The notes: generated by a model from the sequence alone, not told the origin. Shown: positions 46,231 to 61,106, counted from the stretch's first letter. The stretch is 64,000 nucleotides of DNA from Brevipalpus yothersi (GCA_003956705.1 QZCP01000667.1:115861-179860); one strand, 5' to 3'. Made by a program: numbers and translations.

Positions 46231-49200
46231 CAGGCAAAAAAAGGAGTAAAGCAAAGCAAAGTCCTAATGAAATTATTCCGATCAAAATGATGCAATGGAT
46301 TGAGAGAGAAAAAATTTCTTCTCCATCTTCTTCTTCTTCTTCCTCTTCCCCTTCTTTCATTCTTTGGACCTGAAATTGCTTTCACGAGCAACCTTATTGT
46401 CACCGACAGATAATTCATTGTCTTTTCCGGGATATTAAACGATGAAAATAAGATGGAGAGCAAAATCAATGGCGAAGAAACAGAAGTGAATATTTCCGCG
46501 TTTATTGTCTTGTTAATAATTGCTTGTTCGTGCAGATTCCTATGAGAAAAGCCCAAATTTATGAGTGAATAAAGAAAGATCTTACTTGGAGGGCATCATC
46601 GCTAACTAAGTGGAGCATATGAATTGAATGAACCTTTTCTTGATGAAGAATTAATGTGTTTGATTGTCAGTATAATCATATTTTATTGAAGTTATTTACG
46701 AAGAAGCTTAATTTCTATAACTTGCCTTTTGGGAGACAATATTCCCTACCATTCAAGCATTCTCTCTCTCTCTTTTCTCTTTCTTCTCGGTACTGAAAAC
46801 TAAGCTCAGAAATGCCTCAGGTTTTTTGTATTCCCTCTCAGGAGAACTCTTTCCTCTCACTAGGTTTATGCGTACAGAAAACGTGTGATCAACATGTGTT
46901 TATTGGAATAAAATGAACGATGATCAATTGTGAAATAAGGTGGCTTATACAGGATACAGGGTACAAATTTCTTCTTCTCACCCACTCTCCAATTGATCCA
47001 ATTCCCATCATCAATCTTAAATTGACGACATGATTAACAAAGTACAGCCATTGCTGATGCAAATAAGCTTTTTACTTGATGTGTGTGCATGGTGTCTGTG
47101 GAATACCGTGCTATTTGGGAAGTAAACTTTTTTTCTTGTTTACCAAAGTTTGGAGCAGAGAGAGAGAGCATGTAAAAAAAATTTACCGTTAGTTTTACTT
47201 TTTTTCTCTTTTCCTCTTCCTCTTTCTTGGTCTATTCATTTCATCTGATGGATACTCTTTCCCAACATTTTCTTAGGAAACCCAAATAATCCTCTGATGC
47301 CAAAGTTCAAATATTAAATTGTAGGCAAATATTTTACTGAATAAATTTTGCCTCTCCTATTTCCATGGTCCCAAAAGCTTTTGCAAAATTATGCAGCAAA
47401 ATAGGCTAGGAAAGAGGAGAAAGAAAATTCTTCACATTTATTTGAATGTGAAAATTCGAGTTGTTGATGTTCTGAAACAAGACAAGACATTTTTGTCAGT
47501 CTTCAATTTCAAATATCAGTCTCTCTCTTCCTTCTTCTTTCTCTTTTTGACCTCACCACACGAGAATCCTTACTATTTGACTGGTGTTCAACCTACATCC
47601 TAGGAATGTTTCCTCTTTTTTTCAATCATGAAAAATTCATGGTATTCCAAGCTCTTCTTGAAACATTCACACCAACGTTCCTTTCCGGAACTATACTCGA
47701 ACGATTCAATTCCTTCAAAAAAGAATTCTCAAGGAGCGTTATATACAGTAATGAGATGTGTTATTCCCTCCTCTCTCTCCTTCTTCTTCTTCTTTGATTT
47801 CTATTACTTCTACCATGGAAAAGCTTGGTATCATCATTAGCATGCAAATTATGATGAAAATGAATTGGCTTTCATTATATGGCTGATGAGTGGAATTGAA
47901 ATCACTCTCAACACTTTATCCACTTTATTATTCACATGCTCATTCATCCAAATATATATTGAGTAATACCGGCCGTGGAGCTCATTTATACAAGCTCCTT
48001 TACTGAGAATAATTGACATCCATCAGTTTTAAGGGAGAGAAACAGAGAAAGAAAGAGAGAGACATACCTTATAGAGAGAGGGGATATAATTCGGATGAAC
48101 AAATTCATTGGGTCACCTGGAAACCTCAAAAGACAGAAAATCTGCTAATAGAAACTACTCCTTCATCCGATGATGCTTGATATCTTTCACATTCTTTTAT
48201 CCTCCTTTCTCTCCATCCAACCTAAGTTCAATGGACTGGACTCAGAATAGTAGTTACAGAATTTCGATGGTGTAGATTGGAGCTTTTAAGGTTTCATTGG
48301 TGAAAAAAACATGTTGCAACAGGGTAACTTCGGTTGGATTCTTTTGGGATTTTCTTGTCTTATTGAATTTGCTTTCATTGATTTCTTTTCTTCCTCCTTC
48401 TTCTTCTTCTTCTTCTTTTTTTCCACTTTATACTTTTTCTGCTAGTAAAGGTGGAAATTTATCCCTTGTTTGATGGTTTTTCTCTACTCTCTTCACTTTT
48501 CCTTTCATTCTTCCGGTTTTTTTCTCAGCATCCATTTCGAATCAGTACAAGTTTGAAAGAGAAGAGGAGAAATACACAAGATTCAAAATCAGATTTCATC
48601 TGTGTGTCAAACAATCATGTGGTATATATATAGATATAAATGTATACCCTTCTTCTCTCTCCATACAACAAGAACATCCACTTTTAAAACCCAATAAGAT
48701 AGTCTACTCGAATGTATCATCTGTTTGCAGGCTTTTGTGTCGATGTGTATTGTGCTGTTTGTTTGTGTGTACAAGTCGATAGATCCACTCTAAAATTCTG
48801 AGAGAAAGATGACTTTATATTTTTTCCCTTTTTCAGAATAGATTCAAGAGTTGTTCTGATTGTTTACCAATTGATGTATGATTCATTCTCTTGAATTTAT
48901 AGAATGTTTGAGTAGAACTTGAGACATCAGAATAGGATAAAATCGAAACAGAGCTTTCAATTTTCCTTTTCTTTCTTCTTTGTTTGTGGATAAAGCAAAA
49001 TCTGAGGATCCACTTTCAAGCCTAGCATCATCTAAATTTTTTTCTCCTCCTTTGTTTTCTTTTTCTGCTTCTTACGTTCACAAAGACAACGTATACATCG
49101 AAAACAACCGTTATAACTAGATCAAAAGGAATGTAGGTGAAAGAATAGCTTTATCTATAATGTCTATAAAGGTTTTACCATGCCATTTGAGATATATTCC

Positions 49201-49237
49201 AAGGTAACCCTCAAAATTCATCAACTCAATTTTCATA

Positions 49238-49239
<2 letters not shown>

Positions 49240-49315
<76 letters not shown>
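49240..49315. repeat. (CT)n microsatellite
   Basis: 76 bp of CT repeat with one TTT interruption near the start. Confidence 0.96.
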
Positions 49316-49318
<3 letters not shown>

Positions 49319-50224
49319 ATTAGATATTATCTGCCTCAAGATTCTGATGAAAGTAATTCTTTCCCTCCTATGAGACTTCCGAACACATATATGTATTCGG
49401 GAATATTCTCAAACTTGAATTATCTTTCAAATTCTGATAACAGTAGCAGTATTAGTGGAATTTTTTCGCTTTCTCTCTCCTCCCATCTCTTTTCAATAGA
49501 AAGTGGAAAAGAAGGGGATTATTTTAGTTCAAAATGATTTTTTTTGTGCCTATAAATGACTGATATGAAAGCTCATTCAATCTTTATGGGACTCAAAAAT
49601 GAGATATTTCGTGCAAAAAAAGAAATTCTCCGGTAAATGTGGAACTGATTCCATTGATGTTACCTTCCCACGCTACTCGGAAGTTTTTTTCACTTTTTTT
49701 GAAGTATGTGCCTCACTTTCTGGTGCACCCAATGATGATAATAGTAGCAGTAGGTAAAAGTTTTTAATATTCCCTCCAAAATATTGACATAAAAAACAGC
49801 CAAATATAACTATTTCTCTAGACTGATAAGTTTGGGAAAGAAAAAAGTCTGTCTATCAGAGAGGAGAAGTTGCAATAGCTACGAAAAGAAAAAATCGGAT
49901 TACACTTACATGAACCTTTTTAAACCACATTGGATCCCTCTATAATAGGAAATGAAACTGTTTGAACCTTTTTTCACCCTGGATCATCATCATCATGATA
50001 TATATATTTATATAAAAGTCAACATGATCATTCACTGGATCAATACCCCCAATGTGTGAAAATTTTCTCGCTCTCATAGCTTCTTCCAAGCAGAATTGAG
50101 CATTTCCCACCTACTCTGATAGGAATTCTGTCTTTTATTAAAATCTAAGCCATCTTTTCCTATAAGATGTTGAGCTTCTAAGAAAAGAGTTCTTAAGTGA
50201 AAAGTTTCAACATTCTTTGATTTT

Positions 50225-50230
<6 letters not shown>

Positions 50231-50262
<32 letters not shown>
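50231..50262. repeat. (GA)n microsatellite
   Basis: 32 bp of GA repeat. Confidence 0.95.
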
Positions 50263-50265
<3 letters not shown>

Positions 50266-51924
50266 GATAGCTCGAAAATATGGGAAAAGATATGAACGAA
50301 TCTTGGCTTTTATGTTCCCCATTCTGTACATTTAATTCAAAGCAAGCACGGGTCACTTTGAGTGTATTGATTAACAATTAAGGAAAAAGCTGGAGAAAAA
50401 TAAGAAAAATCTATCCAGAAGTGCTCTGCTTGAAGCTTTTTCATTCTCTCTCTATCTTCTCCTCTTCCAACAGACATGTTAGGATCAATCTAAGAATTTA
50501 GAGCTAAGTATTGATTGAAGAATAAGTAAGTTTTCGTTGAGAATCATCTATCTTTCTTCCATGAGTGATATAATAGCCACAGTAGAAGTAACAGTTCCCA
50601 ACAGAATATGGGCTCCATGGATTCTCCTGAATACGTCTCAAATAGAAAGCTCACAACATCCTATGGATCCTCTGAATTCTGAAAGAATATTCTATTGGAA
50701 TAGCATCAATTTTTCTCATTCAACGAGTATTCGATTAATTTCAGTTTATACAAATTGGCATCCTATTTATTGGTAGCCACGATTGCTCATTTTGTTGGTG
50801 ATGTCGAGATTCAGCTCGACAGAGAATGTTCTACAGGATTGAAAATTATGACCGACAAAAAAAAAGAATAACTCTCAAGACTTGTAAAGGCTCGCAAGTG
50901 TTGGCTAGCTCAATCATTTCCTTCATTTCATGCTTCACATCTATTTAAGAAGATGTTTCCTCTGTCACCATCAAATTAACACGAGAAAAATTATCCCATC
51001 AAAGATCTCCAGCTAATGAAATACACGATTACTATCTTTTGAGAAAGTATCTCCCAGAATTCTTCTAGAATATGTGTGTGTGTGTTCACATTTTATGACA
51101 AGATGATAAAATGAGAATTTATTTTCAAAAGCAAGATACAACTTCATCATCATCTTTCTTTTGCCAACAAATACAAGCAGGAGCATAATAATAATAAGAA
51201 TCACGCAAAAGTACCTCAAATTGTCGAAAAATATTGTGTTTTATCGTTCTTTAATGAGTAGATGAGAAAGAAAAGATTCTGAAAAAAGTTCTCGCCGAAG
51301 AAAAGCTTCCAGTTTTTTTGCCCGCTTCTTCACAATTCGTAGCAAACCTTTCATCATCACTTTACGAAATAGTGAAAATATTTATTTAATCCTTTATTTT
51401 TTGCACCCAAATGAGCTTCCAGAAAAGGCATTTGATATTGTTTCCATCAGACTGATTGCTATAATAGTGCTAACATTTTCTTTTTTTTTCTATTCTCATC
51501 CAGTGTTGTATTGTGTGTTGTTCATATGTCTATTCAATTCAATTCAATTGATGACAGGAAAGTGTTAGTTTCACTTAGGATACAGTTTCTTACATCTCCA
51601 CTTTGTGCCTAATATTTTTTACGACAGTTTCCAATTTCAAATACAGAGAGAATAAAGAAGAGAGAGAGAACGTAAAAAAGTAAGCAATAGACATCAACAC
51701 TTTTGAATACACAAAAATTTTTTCTACTCAAAATCATGCTGCATAAAACAAATGTTAATGTGCAAATTATGATTTGATGGAAGATTTGTTCCATTAACTG
51801 GTGTTCATGGGTCGGACGTTGATTTTACCATGTATATAAAAACATTCCCTTTTATCCTATGTATATTTGTGTGCTTATTTCACATGGAAGAGCATCAAAA
51901 TGATCGTCTCGTATCCGTTACACA

Positions 51925-51927
<3 letters not shown>

Positions 51928-51991
<64 letters not shown>

Positions 51992-51993
51992 AA
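51928..51993. repeat. (GA)n microsatellite
   Basis: About 66 bp of GA repeat with AAAG interruptions. Confidence 0.95.
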
Positions 51994-52194
51994 GATACGA
52001 CATCAAATTCTTATGATGATCATTCTCATGCTTGAAAATTCTTTCCCTCCATCCTGAATTCTGAAGCCCCTAAGTGTTCCTCAACTACCTTCTACTAGGA
52101 AAAGAATACATCCAAGTAATATAAAGTAACAGTTGGGATTATGGGTGTAAACGGAATCATCCAACGGATCATATAATCAAGTGAATATTTTTTC

Positions 52195-52195
52195 A

Positions 52196-52253
<58 letters not shown>

Positions 52254-52261
52254 ATCTCTCT
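52195..52261. repeat. Compound (CT)n-(TTTC)n microsatellite
   Basis: CT repeat followed by about seven TTTC units. It mirrors, on the opposite strand, the GA/GAAA array at 41072. Confidence 0.95.
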
Positions 52262-53101
52262 TCCATAAATATACATGTAATGCTACAAAATGAACCCCAG
52301 AAGTTATCAGAGCCAGGCAATAATATGCTTGGACGCCTTCGCAAAATTTGTGTTGCTTGTCGATTTATTATACCTTGTTCAGAGGTGGTTTTGTGAAATG
52401 AATTTTTTTGAGCCCACCAAAAACATGTTACAATATGTTACTGAGCACATGAGTATATATAACATTCCTGGTAAGTATGTATATATGTATATTTTTGATG
52501 GTGTGATTTGATTAGTTATCATTATAAGCCGTGAGGGGTTCATTTCCTGAGTCATGAGGCATGGAAGAGAAAAAAGATTGGAGAATAAAATGTTCTCCTC
52601 ATGTTCGTGATATTCGATCATTTTGATCCTGATTTCCATTTCCGTTCTCAAGTCATACATTTTCTTTCTACAGCCCAAAGAGAATTGATAAGAGATGAAG
52701 AAGGCGAAGAAGGCGAAGAAGAATAAGAAAAATAAGTTGATAATGTGAAGAATTGGCAAATCGTTTGTTTGTATATGCATATTTTTCTCTCTTTCAATTT
52801 ATCTCTCCCTCAGAATAGATTCTCAGCAAGCCCAATAAGACATTGTATTGAATGTTTGTCAGATTTTTTGCTTCTTCTATTCTTCTCCAATTCTCCTCTC
52901 TCTCCCCCCTCAATTCTTATAAGTAAAAGTATCTATTTTGCTGGTCTCAAATCTTTTAATCGTAACGTTCCACTTAGTATGCGATCGAATTACCCTGAAA
53001 TACTGTGTTACCCAGCAAAAATGTCCCGAATGTGTATTGCTTAATATTTCTTCTCCTAGACACTCAAGTAAGAATTCTCTAAGCATATATCGATCGATTA
53101 G

Positions 53102-53105
<4 letters not shown>

Positions 53106-53170
<65 letters not shown>
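53106..53170. repeat. (GA)n microsatellite
   Basis: About 65 bp of GA repeat. Confidence 0.96.
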
Positions 53171-55899
53171 GAAGATTCAAGCCCATTTGTCCGGGAAAAG
53201 ACTCATACGAAAAAGAGAAGAGACTGGGGCTTTTGCATCCGCTTGATGAACAAGATTGAGTTCATGGACACCATCATGCTTGAACAAATGAGGACTCTGA
53301 ACTTTTTTTTCTCTACCATCGGTTAGCATATACATATATACACACACATACAAAATTCAGATCCCTAAATTGTTCACTTTGATGCTTTCCATGAATGATT
53401 GCCCGAAGGCTCTTGACGCTATTTTATCCTCTTCCACTCACACAGATCACTTGTCAAAATCTTGGGGTTTTGCTGGAATAATCTATCCCCTTTCCCCCTC
53501 TATTCCAACTCTACACTCAGATGGAGACAAGCCTATCAGCTACCACAGTATTTGAGCTTTCATTTTCTCTTCTATCTTCTCGATGCCACAATTCCTGGAT
53601 GTTCATGACACACAATGAATCGATTCTCTCTCTCTCTCTTTGCCAATAGGTTACAAATACTGTAGTGAGTGCACATGCAAGTTCTGTATTCCTCTGTAAT
53701 CGAATTTGAATACTTTGCTCACTCACAAATCTGACACTGGAAGAGTTTCGATCGTTTGATAAAAGGTCAATCTAATGAATTGTAAACAGTCCATGATATG
53801 CAGAGTAGACAGATTCCGGAAGATTCATCATTCATGGATCAAGATGGAATGCAAATAATAAGGAACGCTATAAGCTTCACTAGTTAATCAGTCCTTAGGC
53901 TGTAGATCGTATCTTGCTCTGTTTATAAGCTGTTGACTATTGGACACTTCCAGGAAAATATTTTCCAATGAGACTATGGATCACAATAGGGAAATAAGTT
54001 CAATCATGATTAATAGTTAACTTTGATGGCTACATTGAGGCTATCACAAACATACTTGATAGGTGTATATTTACAGAGAACCTTCTATTGGACAATATTT
54101 GAATGACAAGAGAATTAGGTATTCGAACGAAATTCTATGTTTTCGGATAGAGAACTCAGAATAAAGTCAAGGTTTCCAAGTATATTCCTGTATGTTATCT
54201 TGTTACTTTATCCTTTTCAATTGGATTTCTCACCATCTAGGCTCACCAATATCCTGGCCAAATTTTGATTCTGGTAGCTTTTTGGAAACAATTCTCAGTC
54301 ATAAGCCATCTGGAAGCCTTCATTTCATTGTATACTGTTGAAATAGCAAGTCGAAGAGAACAGACTTGATATCAATTTCTTAATTTGCTTGTTGAGAAGA
54401 GGATCTTCTCAACTCAAGTATTCTTAGTGATGATAAATTTTGGCTCATTCAATGGACCTAGTTGTTCATGGAAGATGAATACGATGGATTCATCATCTAT
54501 CCATAGGATTGTTGAATATCAACGTGCTATTTGATGTTCAGGCTGTGAGCTGAAAATAGAGACGATCATTGTAAATTCAAAGTAGGGAATGATACGTTTA
54601 TATTAAGCATGCAAATCTGTCACCAAGAGATTGTTTGATCATTATTTTATCAGTTATCGCAAGCCAGCTTACGATATCCATTTATCTATCTTCATCATAT
54701 TGGAAAAAAGCTGTATGTGAAACTAGAATATCATGCTTCTTCCTTATTTATCTGGAGTACTTCGCACAGATCAGCATCAGGACAATTTTATCGCTCGCTC
54801 TCTCTCTCTTCTCTCTCTTAAACTGATGATGAAAGAGATGAGATGATGGAAGGATGATGATCCTTTCGCCCCTTTTTGTCTCTCTCAAGTATTGAATCAT
54901 TCTCTTATCGAGTGATGAATGAGGATGAGAATAACAGTGATCAAATAGCTTCACAAGCTTTCCACTTTCTCTCTCTTCCAAATACTTTAGCTTTTCATCG
55001 TATATACATCACACATCCACACACTTTCACTTTTACCTAAAAGTTTTATCAGGAAGCCAGAAAGTGAGTGTGACTGGAATCAAATAACAGCATGTTGAGA
55101 AAGACTGGAAAATATCGATAAAAATCTTGAGAATAGAGAAAGAGAGAGAGAGAGAGAGAGATCCTCCTTCCACCGGATGAGAGTATGCAGTTTATTTAGA
55201 GAATTTTCTCTGAGAATATAAAACCCATCACTTGACAGAATTCTTGCCATGATTTTTTTCGCCACCTATTGTATAATGGTAAATTTATACTCGATTGCTA
55301 CTAGAATTAAGTCAATTTATCTGATCATCTTGACATGGTATATGAGAAAAATGATTCTTTCCGAGATACAGACTGCTCAGTTGGAAGTTATCAGTGTATG
55401 AGTCTAGCTGAACAGAGTGGATCAATTTCATTTCATAGATAGTGGGATTTTCTATGGAAAAAATATATCTATATACCTCTCTATACTATGAGATTATCAT
55501 GCTCGACGAGAGCAAGGCGAAAAAAGAATTGAGCCATGGTATATCATGTGTACAGTAGCATTTCTCTTTCCAGAATGATTGTTCTTGGAGGGGGTTTTTG
55601 ATTTCAATCCATGTGATATACTTGAGTCACCGTTAAGCAAGACAATATCAAACTAGAAAAGACAGTGAGAGAGAGAAAGAGAGATACACCAATTGATTCA
55701 CCATAAACAGGCCTAAAAACTTCTAGATTTTGATCGATTCTTTATCGAAAATGTACTGTTACATGGAGTTGTTCACCATAAATTGCTATCTACTAAGTTG
55801 ACAGTTTATTGATCTTTGAAACACCCTAACAGTATAGCATGTCAAGTATGTCCTCAATCTATGGGATCTAAAATCAGATCCAATACAATTGGGTGTTCC

Positions 55900-55903
<4 letters not shown>

Positions 55904-55944
<41 letters not shown>

Positions 55945-55959
55945 TCTCTCTCTCTCTCT
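55904..55959. repeat. (CT)n microsatellite
   Basis: 56 bp of CT repeat with one CC interruption. Confidence 0.95.
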
Positions 55960-56311
55960 TAGCTCAGTGTATATGAAAGTCTAGTCGATTCTGGCCTAAT
56001 ATCATTCCCCAAGTGGTTTCCGAATCTTTTCTTCACATGTCTCATCTCTCTCTCTCTTTTCTCTTTTTCTGTGTCCATGGATGTCGTGATTCATTTTTTA
56101 TGGTTAACCATTGCTCATTTGATTCAATGCTGACCACAGCATCGTCTTCAATGGTGGGCAAATCAAATTGAATTGTCAACATCAGATAAGATGTTAGGCG
56201 AACCAAATGGGAAGTGAAGTATAATGCAAGCAAGCCAATTATATAGGGGAAAGATGATAGCAAAACTGAATCACTGTTCATTGGGAAGGAAAAATGTGAT
56301 CCATTGAGAAA

Positions 56312-56314
<3 letters not shown>

Positions 56315-56401
<87 letters not shown>
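56315..56401. repeat. (GA)n microsatellite
   Basis: About 87 bp, the longest ungapped GA array in the window. It lies some 385 bp from the (CT)n array at 56785, so the two can pair as an inverted repeat. Confidence 0.97.
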
Positions 56402-56404
<3 letters not shown>

Positions 56405-56779
56405 ATGCATGATTATTGGACATCTTGTTAGCTGAATACGCATAATTTTGCTTAGATCAAAATAAGTGATGTCTTCAACAATATAATAGGAGTAGAGAGA
56501 AAAAATATGAATAATATGCTCAAGTCTCACTTATCATCATGATGCAATTTCCGGGATATATACCTGATTCATTTCATTTGTTCATCATCATGAAAGAAAA
56601 ATACTTCTACACATGTATTCTAGTGTCTGAACAATATTCATCATAATACTTGAAGTTTGAAGAAAGAAGAAGAAAAAGATATACAGAAGGAGACATAAAA
56701 ATATGGACAATTCTGATGACAGAGGAATAATCGTGAAGATGAAGAGAAACAGTTGAGATGTGGTTCATTCTTCTATTCT

Positions 56780-56784
<5 letters not shown>

Positions 56785-56842
<58 letters not shown>
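56785..56842. repeat. (CT)n microsatellite
   Basis: 58 bp of CT repeat. Confidence 0.96.
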
Positions 56843-56845
<3 letters not shown>

Positions 56846-58080
56846 ATACTCTACAACAACAAAACCTCGAGAGCTATTCACTCGAACTCTTTTCTTCTTT
56901 CTTCTTTCTGATCGACGATAATGATCCAATGATCTGTTTGGGTAGATTCAGTTCACAGCATTTGATCATGGCATTGTTGACTTGGAAGATCGAGAACGAG
57001 AGAGAGAGAAAGAGAAAAAGTACGGCAACATCGGTTTGTAGTATCACACCAAAAGGTTATAGTCTTTTTCATCCCTTTTAGTGGGCTCTTAATCATTTCG
57101 TGTAGGTGATAAATTCATTGTAACGATGAGTTTGGGTCACCTCAATCTTCCCCATTGTCACGGTCAACTTGGGAAACATGAGATTCATTCTGGATGTTTA
57201 GCCTTTGGCCAAGAATAGATCTTGTGGAAAAAAAGGTAACAGTCAGTGTTCTATCATCATCATCCTGTTCATGATACACATTCTGAGGTTCCAGATGTAG
57301 CAAAGAGCTTCTGAGTACAGAATATCTTCTGAACTGAAAATAATGAGAGAGAGAGCCAAATTTTATGTTATCAAAGAAAATTATTGATATGATGGATATA
57401 AGTGAAGATCAAGTGAATTATGACTGTGAGCATTTTACACTATTAGCCGGAGGGTTTGACCTATCATGAAGATAATATTAATGAGGATAGTGGATAAAAT
57501 TCTTGTCTTCAGCTATAATTCTAGAGAATTGGAGAGTTGAAGTATAAACAAAAGTAACAACAGGCTGATATGTGTTGTCTTTATAAGAATAATTACAAGA
57601 AGAAAGTAACTGAAAGAATATTAGCCTAGATTGGGTAATTGGTATTCAAGTTTTGGAGAGATCAAAATAAACTTGTAAAGGTGATCATCTTAATCTAGTC
57701 TCTTTGTTTGTCTCTACCTTAACAAGATAGGTTTAAAGATAATGGAAAAGAGAGTTACTTTACGAAGAATACATACATCTCTTGAGAGAGAAAAAAGAAT
57801 AAATCTTCATTGTGCTCATTTTGAATCAGAATGAGCATTTATTTTGAGTGCAAATGGGTGACAATCGTTACTATAATACTGGAAGGCAAATCTTGTCTCT
57901 GTATATGTGTATGTTCACAATAAAAAGGGCCCTCTTCACGATTGAGCATTTGACATCAGTAATAGATGCAAGTAATCAATTAACTTGTCTGAAAATCTGG
58001 AAAAAGTTCACCAAAAACAGTGATTCACGTAACGATTTCATCTGATATTGATGAGAGCAAATAGATTGCCAGGGGAAGCC

Positions 58081-58084
<4 letters not shown>

Positions 58085-58121
<37 letters not shown>
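58085..58121. repeat. (CT)n microsatellite
   Basis: About 37 bp of CT repeat. Confidence 0.95.
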
Positions 58122-58124
<3 letters not shown>

Positions 58125-59444
58125 TCCATCCTACGGTTATTCATTCCTCCTCCTCATCCTTGCGGGCTCCATTTGCTTAACAATAGCATTAAACGATTCT
58201 CAGATTCAGTCTTACTTGCCACCGGGTGCAAGTCTCTTCAAATAATCATGAAGCCCACCAGCACACCATGTAGAGTATACAGTTATCGGTGTAGATAGTG
58301 GAAGTAAGCCTTTTTTTCATTGGCAATTTGAAATTCTTTTTCTCTTTCCTACCTCTACCTTTTCAACATTCACCTCTCTATTCTGGAGAATTGAATGAAC
58401 AGATTCTCTTTCTCTTTGCCTTTCTTCTGCTCAGATAAGATTTCCAGTCGAATCAACTTTCTCATACATTCTCATTCATGCTAGCTTAACTATCAGAATT
58501 CCACCAAACTAAAATCTATTTTTGTATGTGATTATGATTATATTCAGCATGGACATGATGAAAATGACAACAAATATGCACTGTAAAGTCTGGTCATATT
58601 TCGATATCAAATTCAATCAAATCCATTGTTAAATTCAATTTCATAAGTAATCTCTCGAGTGAATACAATCCAAAGTCCAAATCGTCTCTCTCTCTCTCTT
58701 GCTATAGGCTATATGAACTATTTCGAGTTTTGGTCATAATAAATTTGACCGTTTTCACAGTGAATCTAAATGATTAAATTTACAGAGCCATTGGCAAAAA
58801 TAATCAAGTCATCATCATGATATGGAGAGTAGATGAATAGATTTATCCCCACAGATGTTCTCTCTCTCTCTCTCTTCCCATTCATTCTAAAATATATCAC
58901 TTGAATCAGTGGAAAAACGTAAAAATTTTGGCATGATATATGATACTAGCAATAACATTTATGGAAGCAAAATAAAAAAATAGATATATACTTGAACCGA
59001 TGCCTTAAAGAACAAAAAAGAATAAGGAGAAGCTGATGAACTCTATGAACACTATTAGATGCTCATACCCGTAATCATCTCTTGTTATGAATACTTTCGT
59101 TCATGAGCTCATTACACTCGAGTAATTGTTTTATGATAATCGACCATGTTATGTCATGAGCTTAGAAAGAGAAAAAGAGAGAGAGAAAGGAAAATCTAGG
59201 AAGAGAGAGAGAGAGAAAGAGAGAGTAGATCTAGTTGCGTGTCAGGCAATTTTGAGTGCCTTCCGTACCCCGTTGTTTTATAGTTCTTTTTCCATAGACA
59301 TTTTAACATTCTCTTTTGTATTCTTTTCCCGGTAGCAGCACGCATCAACGCTTGACGTTAGTACAATTTTTAGCTGAATAGACTGAATGTTTGATTATTA
59401 AGCTTTATCCAAGCCATTGCATCAGAGTGAGTAGTAGCAGTAGT

Positions 59445-59471
59445 AACGGGTGGAACATAAATACTGAGACA
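59445..59471 (+). repeat. Left terminal inverted repeat
   Basis: 27 bp, identical to the reverse complement of 60186-60212. Confidence 0.9.
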
Positions 59472-60185
59472 AGATTAGAATCTGAATAACTTTTTCCGTT
59501 TTTGATCAATCGATGTGATTTCTCATCAAAATATTCACAGGATATTGAGCCATAGATCTATGTAAGTTGAGCCAAAAAAAAATTTCATATCTATCAGAAA
59601 TCGGACTTTTTGAACCCTAGGTCAGAATGCCGCTTGATCAGTGCAATTTGAGGCTAAGTAAAAATTGTCTCCTAGTGGAAGATAATTTTTTTCAAAGAGT
59701 TTATTGCATTGAGAGAGTCCATGAGGGCTTAAGGAAACTTTTCGCTATGATAAATAGGATATATCCTAGAGAAATTTCCCAGAATTGATATTTGAAATTG
59801 ACCCTCTTTAGGCTTACCTCTATGGGGGCGCCACTTCAGGCCAAATTCGATTTTTGATTAGAAATTAAAATCGAATTTTCTAAATCAGAAAACTTAGAAT
59901 TTCTATTTAAAGAAATCAAAAGTAAAGAAAAATATCTAATCTTTCGATTCAAAAATGGAAAAATGCATTCTCCAAAATGAATATCAATTTATAAGCTTGA
60001 GAAGGAAAAAAGGCCTGATCAAGGCCAAAAAGTTATACTTTCCCGAAAATGGGGCTATTTTCTCCCATGAATACCTTCCGGGAAAGTTTTTTGTCAAAAG
60101 ATCATGTTCAATATATCAGGGAACTAATCGAAGAAAAAAATTTTCAAATTGCTTCCTAAATTCGCTAGTATCGCCTGATCTGAAA

Positions 60186-60212
60186 TGTCTCAGTATTTAT
60201 GTTCCACCCGTT
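60186..60212 (-). repeat. Right terminal inverted repeat
   Basis: Reverse complement matches 59445-59471 without mismatch; similarity stops abruptly inside, as expected for a true terminal repeat. Confidence 0.9.
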
Positions 60213-61106
60213 AGTAGTATAATCGTATAGCGTTCTGTACGTAAGCAAGTGAGAGTTACTAATTTTATCTGATGGAATAGGCACATGATAAGGTATATTT
60301 TAATATCAAGCTTTTGTATACAGCTGTGTGTGAATATATATACCATAAGTGTATGTGATTGCACATACGAAGTAGCTAGGGAAAGAATTGCTATACAAAC
60401 AAAAATACCTATCTGTTGATGCTAAAGAATGAATTCAATCAATCGTTATGCATACTATTCAGGAGATAAAATTTGGAAAAAATATTTAATAGAAATTCTC
60501 CAAAATCCCTGGAGGTTATTTTTCTCAAATCAAAGCTCAAAGCTTGCACCATGTGGGTTTCGATAATGAAAATGTGAATACATACAGAATTTTATGAATG
60601 TAAAATGAGATTGGTAGGCATTTGAGATTAGAGTCAAAGTTTTCTCCAATCATTGTGGAAGGAAAGTTTTTCGAAATCGTCTTTGAGCACAGGAAAATTA
60701 TTCAGTCAAAGTAACGGTAAAAATAGACAGGTAAATAGAAGAATGAGGTGCAGAGGGTTAAGCAGAAGAATATGATCAGAGAAAAAAAGATGAATCACTT
60801 GGAAGATGGATATTGTCTTGACATATCTTAGGGTGACTATGGAGACGAAGAATGTTGAACAAAATACATAATAGGAATGGATCGATGATATATATCATTC
60901 TGCAAGATGTTATAACATCTTTTCAACGATGATTGTCACCCACGATATGGTGTATATATATTAGTAATAGTAGTAGTAGTAGTAGTTGTAGAATAATATG
61001 AATTGAACCTCATTGCCAATGGGCTTGATGTAAGTTATGAATGAATGGCTCGACTATCATGTGGGGTCGATCGGTCAGTCGGTTGGGAGTGAAGATAGAT
61101 GGATGG

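Larger units (their letters stand above)
59445..60212. mobile_element. 768-bp terminal-inverted-repeat element (non-autonomous DNA transposon)
   Basis: The two ends are perfect inverted repeats of 27 bp (28 if the flanking T/A pair is counted), starting AACGGGTGGAACATAAATAC. A 6-bp direct repeat, AGTAGT, flanks both ends (59439-59444 and 60213-60218) as a candidate target-site duplication, although the site is AGT-rich, so its length is uncertain. The inside lacks a transposase; a 91-codon plus ORF (59955-60230) runs out through the right terminal repeat and has no recognised domain. Size, ends and lack of a gene fit a MITE-like element or a deletion derivative. I cannot assign a superfamily. 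Confidence 0.75.

Noticed and set aside
59955..60230. 91-aa ORF within the inverted-repeat element
   Set aside because: It reads straight through the right terminal repeat and flanking DNA; no transposase motif is visible, so treated as chance.
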